A stretch of 64,000 bases of DNA from Arabidopsis thaliana. Its lineage: Eukaryota; Streptophyta; Magnoliopsida; Brassicales; Brassicaceae. Shown here piece after piece: positions 56,567 to 64,000 of the stretch. The position numbers were made by a program, and so were the translations under genes. Where the stretch lies: contig NC_003074.8 of assembly GCF_000001735.4 (NCBI RefSeq), forward strand, positions 9,176,101-9,240,100. The letters are read 5' to 3'. The notes below the pieces were generated by a model. That model saw only the letters and a program-made list of their open reading frames with translations. It searched no databases and was not told where the DNA came from. The stretch's first letter is position 1. Each line of letters starts with the position of its first letter.

Positions 56567-56938
56567 TGTTATCTCCGGAGGAAGAAACTGCCGGTGGTGG
56601 CTTTGATTGTTGTTTAGGGTTTTATGTTGCTTTGTTGTTTTCTAGGGTATTATGTTTAATTTATGCTGACTCTTTAATATATAGACGAAAAAATAAAGTT
56701 TTTGATATCCAAGTAAAACAATAAAAGGTAAAGTAAAACAAAGCTGGTTTGATTGATGATCAAGTAAAAAAATAAAGAAAAACGGAAACCCTGTTTCTGA
56801 GACAGAGTCTTCGTTTCCACAACCCTAGAACAAAAAAAGTATCCCATTTGTCATTTGTCAATTGTCATTAGCAAGAACAGGAAGAAGATAGAGAACAGAG
56901 CTCTTCGATCTTTTTTCCTCCAAGGAAGAAGTAGAAAG
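56567..56938. other. Divergent promoter region between the F-box and TlyA-like genes
   Basis: About 370 bases separate the two oppositely oriented start codons, so they may share regulatory sequence. AT-rich, no gene. Confidence 0.5.
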
Positions 56939-58922
56939 ATGGGATTTCATGTTCTTAGACCTCCCATAGCTTTACGCAGCTCTCTCCTCGGCTTCTTATC
57001 CAAATCACACAATCCTCTTCTCCCCGGTAATTTCAACAAACACTTGGTGGGCTTTTTCAGTTTTTTAAATTCTCTTTCCGCAAAATTGGATTTTGGAAAC
57101 TGGTTAGCGATTCAATCGATTCGTGGGGAAATACCCACAAATTTGTTTGCCAAATTGTCAAATGCTTCAGGAAAAAATAAATTGAGAATCTGACTCAGTT
57201 TGAAATGTTGAAAGCTTGGGTTTTTGTCTTCCTTAGTTTCATTAATGATAATGTGTTGTGATCTTTGTTCTGTGTTATTTGTTCAGGGAGATGGGTTCAA
57301 GCTGGAGAATGCAGTACCATGAGATGTTTTGCTTCTGCTACTCGTGGCAAAAAGTTAGGGTCTTTCTTTAACATTGAAATCAACAAGTTTCAATCTTTCT
57401 ATGCTTAATTTCAATGAAACTCTTTATTTTTCTGTAACAGCAAAAAACAGAGACTAGATGAGGCATGTGTTGAAAGGTTTAACGAATACAGTCGCACACT
57501 AATACAATCGTGGATTATGCAAGGTAGGTGATTCCTTGTTTTCATATATCCATAAAGCATACATAGGAGCAAGAGGTTCTTGGTGTAGCTTAAGCTTAAG
57601 TGTGTATGATATGTTATGTAGGCAAAGTTCTTGTGGATGGGAGAAGAGTTATTAAAGCTGGAATGCCTGTATCTACTACTGCAGCTATAAAGATCACAGC
57701 TGAGGTTCCAAAATTTGTATGTAGGTGATTATTCTTCCGAGTAGCCCTATCTTTCTACAGTTTCTTTATGGTTTAAGACTCTGTTGTTGTCGACTGTCCT
57801 CTACTGTTTTTTTTGCTTGCAGAGGTGGACTCAAGCTGGAAGCTGCACTTGAGAAGCTAGATGTTGATGTTTCTGAGAAAGTAGTTCTTGATGCAGGACT
57901 TTCTACTGGAGGGTTTACGGATTGTTTGCTACGTTATGGTGCTGCTCATGTTTATGGCGTAGATGTTGGTTACGGTCAGGTTAGTGCTAAGTATTTTTTC
58001 TGCAATCAAAGCCTAGTTACTAATTAGTCAGTTAATTATTCGGTCTATTGTAATAGGTAGCTGACAAAATTCGCAATGATAAGAAAGTGACTGTTATAGA
58101 AAGGACAAATCTGAGATACCTCCCAGGACTCCCACAAAAAGTCGATGTAGTGACGCTTGACCTCTCTTTCATTTCCATTCTTAAGGTAAGTTTGCTACTG
58201 ATTCAGTTTGTTTCCAGGAACTCTCATGGTTGTTATGTTTAATCATCCGAAAATGTTTGAGAATTCAAATTTATGAACAGGTGATGCCAGCTATTATGAA
58301 TGTGATGAAAGAAGATGCGACTTTAGTTACCCTTGTTAAACCCCAATTTGAAGCTCGAAGACAACAGGTAATCAAATTGAATTGACTAGAAGATGATGCT
58401 AGATTTCGTATTCACTGAACTCTTAGAAGTGAGAAGTACATACTGATATGTTTATATAATAGTATAGTGAAATATATAAATGAACTCTGAGAGTTCACAA
58501 TTGTTGCTTCAACATCTTGTTTCTTGTGAAGGTCGGGAAGGGTGGCATAGTGAGAGATCCCGAAGTACATCAAGAGGTATGTATGCTTCTCTCTGTCCTC
58601 TTTAATTCTTTATGACAACTGAATCTTTTCGGGAACCATTGATGCTCTTTGTTTATTGCTATACTGGATTCCTTCTGTGTCTATCTATCCTAGGATAGCA
58701 ATAAGCCTTTGATATTAGATAGCAAGTGAAAGATGTTGTTAACACGATCCTTTGATTTCATGGTTATGTGTGAAGGTTCTTGAGAAGATAATAAACGGTG
58801 TTGAGCGCTATGGATTTACCAACAAAGGCTTTATCGAATCTCCCATAAAGGGCGCAGACGGAAACATAGAGTTCTTGGCTTGCTTTAATCGAGGGACAGT
58901 AAAACCTGAAGCCGAAGAATAG
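56939..58922 (+). CDS. TlyA/hemolysin-like protein: S4 plus FtsJ-type rRNA methyltransferase (301 aa)
   Basis: Nine exons: 56939-57026, 57287-57353, 57441-57523, 57622-57724, 57823-57979, 58057-58185, 58281-58367, 58532-58576 and 58776-58922. The sum is 301 aa. The N-terminus (MGFHVLRPPIALRSSLLGFL SK) is organelle-type. The S4 RNA-binding domain (about 80-110) contains WIMQGKVLVDGRRVIKAGMP. The Rossmann methyltransferase follows, with SAM loop VVLDAGLSTGGFTDCLLRYG. The K-D-K-E residues of 2'-O-methyltransferases are visible: Lys in RGGLKLEAAL, Asp in LDLSFISI, Lys in VKPQFEA and Glu in NIEFLACF. Bacterial TlyA methylates ribose in 16S/23S rRNA; the old name hemolysin is misleading. A plastid or mitochondrial rRNA target is inferred. 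I recall At3g25470. Confidence 0.94.
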
Positions 58923-59490
58923 TAGACTTATATTCCATTACTGAGTGGGAAGTTTGAACCTTGTGTGATATGCTATTTGTTTCTTCTTTCACGTATTCCA
59001 TTCACAAATCTCATTCTAACTCGTCTTTTGCCTTGGTTTAACGTTCAAGTAAACTTACCTTTTTGTTTGGTGATATCATAAATCTCAAAGATAAATTACC
59101 AAAGGAATCGCAGGTAAATTGTTTCAAACAATCTCAGGAAGAGCATTACACATAATCATTATCTGTCACACAATGCAATAGAAAAGGTACAAAAGCACAA
59201 AAAACTTCATAATAATAACAAGTCTCATTTTATTGGAATGGTCTGAGAAATCAATATGTAGTAGACAAGGTTAGCTTTTTTGCTAAGCATAGAGTTGTCT
59301 TGAGGTCTAAACAAGTCTTTCAATATATAGCTACTCTTCCACCTAAAGAAGCTTTCTCATGTTCCAGTGACATGGTAGTACCATGTCCTGCCACTGCAAA
59401 ACCGAAGCAAAAGCTATTAGAGAGAAAAAGTAAAAGAGAAACTATATACCGACAACAAGAATCTGCATACCATTACGCTATGTTCTTGAA
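58923..59490. other. Convergent 3' region between the TlyA-like gene and STR4A
   Basis: 3' flanks of two converging genes. The frame 59300-59494 is antisense to the STR4A 3' region and not a gene. Confidence 0.5.
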
Positions 59491-60498
59491 CTAGTTCTCA
59501 GTTCCAACAACAGACGCTTCATTGTTGTTTGAAGATTTTACGTTTTTCGCAGTGTACATATGCACCGGTGGAGGCAAAAGCTCTTCTTGAATAGCCTGAA
59601 ACATTGGTAGACCAAACCTTCAGGATTTATGCAGAAACAACCTAGTCTAATCATACTGATTCCAAAGAGAGAGCAATGTAACATACCAACCAACCATTCT
59701 TCCCTCTCGCGCCGCCTCTAATATAATAAGCCTCTTTGAAACCATTCTTGATCAGCAATTCAGCTACTTTCGACGAGTTACCATCAAAACTGCCTTCCAC
59801 ATCAAAGGTAAAAACATATGAGACAACTCTCTCTACAAGACTACAACTAATCAACCACAAAGGCCAAAAGCAATGTTTTCGATAAAGTTTGAATCTTTTG
59901 TTTATACTTACTTATCAAGAACACAAACAACTGTATTCTCAGCATCAGAGAAGCTTCCTTTAACTTTCGTCAAAAACCCTTCTTCATCATTCTCACTAAA
60001 CGGAACCTGAACAGAACTCTTACCCAAAAACTTAAGATTCGGTGATGCTAACAAAGCCAAAGTCTTGACATCTCTAATATCCAAAAGCTGAGAATCAGAT
60101 TCATTCTTAAGCTTACGAAACGCGTTCATGGCGGATATTGGTTTATACTTCCTCAAGTAAAACATCACAGCTGGATAAACAACAAGATAGGTAAAAGTAC
60201 ATCCCGCTACGAAAAATGGATACTTGTTGAAGAAATTATCAATTGTGACCAAAATTGACTCTAAATCGATTTTTCCAGAAGATGGGTCTGATGAAATTGA
60301 GTCGAATGATTCAGATGCGAGAACAGGGGAAGTGATAATTAGTTGGGAAATGGTTACAGAGAGATTGGTTTTGGTTAGGAGATGTATTGGAGGTTGTTTT
60401 GTAGAATTTTGAATGGGTTTTGGGATTTGAGAAGTTGAACAAGGTTTGGTTAGGTTTCGCAGTGGAGAGGATGCGAGGATTATTGGAAGAGACGTCAT
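59491..60498 (-). CDS. STR4A: STR4A, chloroplast rhodanese-like protein with one membrane helix (264 aa)
   Basis: Three exons on the minus strand: 59912-60498, 59687-59789 and 59491-59595. The sum is 264 aa. I chose the ATG at 60498 because the frame upstream is a low-complexity leader. The Ser/Thr-rich N-terminus (about 60 residues) is a transit peptide. One hydrophobic helix (FFVAGCTFTYLVVYPAVMFY, about 105-125) anchors the protein, probably in the thylakoid. The rhodanese domain (about 140-245) runs from QLLDIRDVKTLALLASPNLK to NGFKEAYYIRGGARGKNGWL. The active-site loop reads VVCVLDNFDGNSSKVAELL where active enzymes have CxxGxRS; the catalytic Cys seems absent, so a structural or binding role is likely. 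I recall At3g25480. Confidence 0.92.
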
Positions 60499-60734
60499 TG
60501 GTAATTTGACGACGTGTGGAAGCGCGAAGAGGATAAGAGAACAAAAAGAAAAAAAAATCAATAGATATGTCAAATTTTGTTTTTTTTTCTTGAACATAAA
60601 TCTAATCAAAATACAAGATAAATTACACAGTGGCCAAATATTCTCTTCTAAAAACGAATATATATATTTTTTTTTTGAAAATAATGTTAAATTAGATTCA
60701 AAAGAAAATAACGTTTTTACATCGAGTGCAACGT
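60499..60734. other. Spacer between STR4A and the LINE
   Basis: STR4A upstream region, AT-rich with T and A runs; no gene. Confidence 0.45.
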
Positions 60735-63700
60735 TTTTTGAATAATTTTGAAACAAACTAGAACAAAATCAAGAATTTGTGGCTCCTTGTCTCATCGCAA
60801 ACCAGACTTGCAAGCTCATGTCATATCTCTTATCCCCACTTGCTCTGATCGAAGATAGTTGATTCCGGGTTTGCTTGTCTATCCATTTGGTTAAAAGAGC
60901 TGCTGAGTGTGGTTTCTCTTCATGTTTCCTTCCCTTCCTTTCACGCCAAATTGTGTGAACCGAGACTTGAAAAATATATCACGCAAAGAAACCATCAAGC
61001 CGAGTCCTCCAACAGCCGGAAATGGCTTGTATCAGGTCTTGCCAACTCGTGGAATATCTGTCTCCATAGATTTCCGTTGCTAAGTTACTCCAGATTTCTG
61101 AAGCAAAATCGCAGGAGAAAAATAAGTGATCCCGAGTTTCTAATGCATTGTTACATAGCACACAAGTAGCTGATTGTCCTCCGTTCCACTGGTTCATTAT
61201 ATCCCCTGTTGAGAGCCGGTTTTGAACTGCTAACCAAACACAAAAAGAGTATTTTGGTGTGGAGTGAACAAACCAGACACCTTTATACCAAAACACTTCC
61301 ATGGATATGGAACGTGTATGGTTCCAGGTTTCTTTGGTCAAGAACGTTGGCTTATAAACGTCATTCTTCCCTTTCCAAAGGACAATGTCTTCCTCCTCTG
61401 TTCTGCGATTTCTTTGTTGTAAGAGTGTTGTTTCAATGGCATTAAGATGTGTGGATCTGTGTCGTCTTGGCCTGCAACCTTCCCAAGCTTCTGCTACTGT
61501 TTTGTGCTTACTTATTCCAAGATCGATTTGCCCCCTATCACCTGCAATATCAATCAATGGACCCATATTGGACCAGTTATCAAACCAAAACGACGTTCGA
61601 CCACCATTTCGAATATCAACTTTGCAGAATTGTTTTGCTGTGTCTCGGTACTTGAGGAGTTTTCGCTACATCCAAGAACCGTTATATTGCATGTTGAGCG
61701 ACCAGAAAGACTTGGTTTTGAGAAGATAGGTCTCTATCCATTTTACCCACAAGGAGTCTCCACGTGAGACCCATCTCCAAATTAACTTTAGACAGCTAAC
61801 GTCATTTGCCTCTTTCAGCGATCGTAGACCAAGCCCTCCTTCTCGCTTTGGTTTACATATTGCTTCCCAGTTAACCTTTGCTCTTTTAGAGTTCAGCTCT
61901 GGGCCAGACCAGAGAAACGCTGAACATAGCTTGTCTATCTCTCTTATACATTCTCGAGGAAGCCTGAAAGCTGCAATCCAAAAATTGCAAATACTCCAAA
62001 TGACAGAACTGATCAAGTTTAGGCGACCCGCATATGAGAGATATCGAGCCGTCCAAGTTCCAATCTTTCTTTTTATTTGTTCTACAAGCGGTCTGTAGTC
62101 AGCAGAAGAGAAACGCTTTGTGACTAATGGTAACCCGAGATATCGAACTGGAAGACTTCCCACTGCAAATTTAAATCGCTCCTCTATCTCTCGTCTGTAC
62201 ATATTTGCACTCCCAGCTAAGTAGATGGTTGACTTCTCCATGCTTATTTTAAGTCCTGATTTCTTTGCAAACTCATCAAAAACACTCACAATTCCCTCAA
62301 CTGAGCGAACCTTTCCATCTGAAAGCACCATGAGATCGTCAGCAAAAGTGAGATGGGTTAAGCCAATAGTCTGACATCGAGGATGATACCCAAACTTCTT
62401 AAAACCTGCAGCTCTATCTAACATTTTAGATAGTACATCCATTGCTATGACAAAGAGATAAGGGGAAAGAGAACATCCTTGACGCAGACCCCTTGAACTG
62501 TTAAAGAAACCAACCAATTCTCCATTGACCTGGACTGAAAAAGATGCAGTAGTGATGCAGAGCATAATCCAATGAATAAACTCTTGCGAAAAATTCAACG
62601 AGTGGAGAACGTTCTCCAAGAAAGACCATTGAACGGAATCAAACGCCTTGGAGATATCGATCTTTATGGCGCAACGATCTGATACTGACTCTTTATGGTA
62701 GTCTTTAACAATTTCAGTCGCTAGTAATAAGTTCTGGATTAGAAGACGATCCTTGACGAAAGCTGATTGGTTCCCCGCAATAAACTGTGGAAGAATTTCT
62801 TTCAACCTCTTTGCAATCAACTTTGATATGACTTTGTAGATGACATTGCAGCAAGATATAGGTCTATAATCTTTCATTTCCTTGGTCTCGAACTTCTTAG
62901 GGATGAGAGCAAGTATGGTAGAGTTTACCCCTTTTGGTAAGAATCCTTTTTCAAAAAAAGACTTCACCGCCACTATAAATTCAGCACCTATAATCTCCCA
63001 AGTAGCTTTATAGAACTCAGTTGTAAAACCATCCGGGCCTGGGGACTTATCACTCGACATAAAAAACAGAACAGTCTTAATCTCTTCCCCTGTGACTGGT
63101 TCCATCAGTCTACTTCGATCCTCTGCTGTACACCTAAATGGTAACAAAACTTGAAGTTCCTCCAATGTAGCTCCCTCAAAGTCATTTGGAACCAACTGCA
63201 AAAACTCACGGAAAAAAGTTCTGCTTCTTCTTTTATTTCTTCTCCTTTTTTTGTTACACTGCCATCTTGCCTTTGAATCTCACGAATTGAGTTATGCGCT
63301 ACTCTCGCCATTACCGCTCGATGGAATGTTTTGTTATTCTTGTCACCGACTTGCATCCAATGGAGCTTTGACTTCTGTTTCAAATATTTTTCTTCTATTT
63401 CCGCCAACAGTTCCCATTTCTCATGCGCTTCAGTTTCCTCGATCATGGCCTGTGGAGAAGGACTCTTCAAATTTTCCTCTTGCTTTTGACATAGGGTATC
63501 ATGCGCTTCCTTTGTTCTCTTTACCAAATTACCCATCTTTTCTTTAGCCAGTTGACGGATTTTTGGTTTAAGTGCCTTCAGCTTTTTGGTGAATCTAAAC
63601 ATGGTAGAAGTTGACATATAAACAGGCTCTGTTGTTTTCCAGTAAGCTTCTACCATAGGACGAAATTCCTGCATTTCCGCTATAGCATTGATAAACTTGA

Positions 63701-64000
63701 ATGGTTTCTTCCCCTTCACTCTTTCACCAACATCAATATTGAGATTTATCCTACAACGTAAATGATCTGAGCACCCTCCTGCCTCAAATACATTGTACGA
63801 TTGCGGGAAACTCATCTTCCATTTATTATTCACCAGAACCCGATCCAACTTTTTCAGTATTAAATCATTCTCCTGTCTATTACTCCAAGTGTAGAGCGAA
63901 CCATGTGAAGATAGGTCAGTGAAAGCACAATAATTCACCATCTCTTGAAACTCACGCATCCCATAAGTTACTCTTGTGTCATCCCCTTTAGAATGCTCTG
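60735..64000 (-). mobile_element. LINE (non-LTR retrotransposon) ORF2 remnant, runs past the window end
   Basis: On the minus strand, from high to low coordinates: the end of the endonuclease domain (AFTDLSSHGSLYTWSNRQEND, LDRVLVNNKW near 63850-63920), a linker, and a complete-looking reverse transcriptase. RT blocks are SDKSPGPDGFTTEFYKATWE, YRPISCCNVIYKVISKLIAK RL, IKIDISKAFDSVQWSF, GLRQGCSLSPYLFVIAMDVL and LTFADDLMVLSDG. Then come zf-RVT (FCVWLAVQNRLSTGDIMNQW, CVLCNNALETRDHLFFSCDF) and a C-terminal HTIWRERKG tail. Breaks: a frame change near 63200, one in-frame TAG near 61664 (the frame resumes), and a frame change near 60980 before the final stop at about 60769. It is a dead element of moderate age. 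The 5' part lies outside the window. Confidence 0.93.

Noticed and set aside
1-64000. CRISPR arrays, bacterial operons, riboswitches
   Set aside because: None seen; the window is ordinary plant nuclear DNA with introns throughout.

Overview
This is plant nuclear DNA. Split genes with GT-AG introns, AT-rich spacers, plant-only families (NPF transporters, an AGC VIII kinase with a DFD motif, SCPL carboxypeptidases, DUF506, DUF295, PPR, DEFL peptides) and plant LINE, copia and CACTA elements all agree. Gene order and protein lengths match what I remember of Arabidopsis thaliana chromosome 3 around At3g25200-At3g25480. That match is recall, not a database search. Exon limits below were worked out by hand from splice consensus, reading phase and family conservation.

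Left part (1-12 kb): a small membrane protein on the minus strand; an orphan promoter plus first exon; a decayed DUF295 pseudogene; a PPR gene; a copia fossil; FKBP15-1 (ER prolyl isomerase); an F-box pseudogene; and a decayed second copy of the ROF1 promoter and start codon. Middle-left (12-23 kb): ROF1/FKBP62 (13 exons), a DUF506 gene, the oxidative-burst kinase OXI1, then a block of old direct repeats. Centre (23-34 kb): two tandem NPF4 transporter genes with identical exon layout, separated by a CACTA-type MITE, a defensin-like gene and a 5'-truncated LINE with a perfect 15-bp target duplication; then a DOMON-cytochrome b561 gene. Centre-right (37-49 kb): a MazG-type dCTP pyrophosphatase, BASS3, SCPL21, a PARN-like protein that has lost most catalytic acids, and a CRM-domain RNA-binding protein. 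Right (49.7-64 kb): a U5 snRNA gene, a young and nearly whole copia element, an F-box gene, a TlyA/FtsJ-type methyltransferase, a rhodanese-like protein (STR4A), and a decayed LINE running off the window end.

The genes do not form one pathway. Shared themes are stress response (ROF1, OXI1), hormone and metabolite transport (NPF4.1, NPF4.2, BASS3) and RNA metabolism (U5, PARN-like, CRM, TlyA-like, PPR). I found no wholly new multi-gene system. The observations most worth checking are the pseudo-deadenylase, the U5 gene, the ROF1 promoter duplicate, the LINE remnant with an intact RNase H domain, and the old repeat block next to OXI1.
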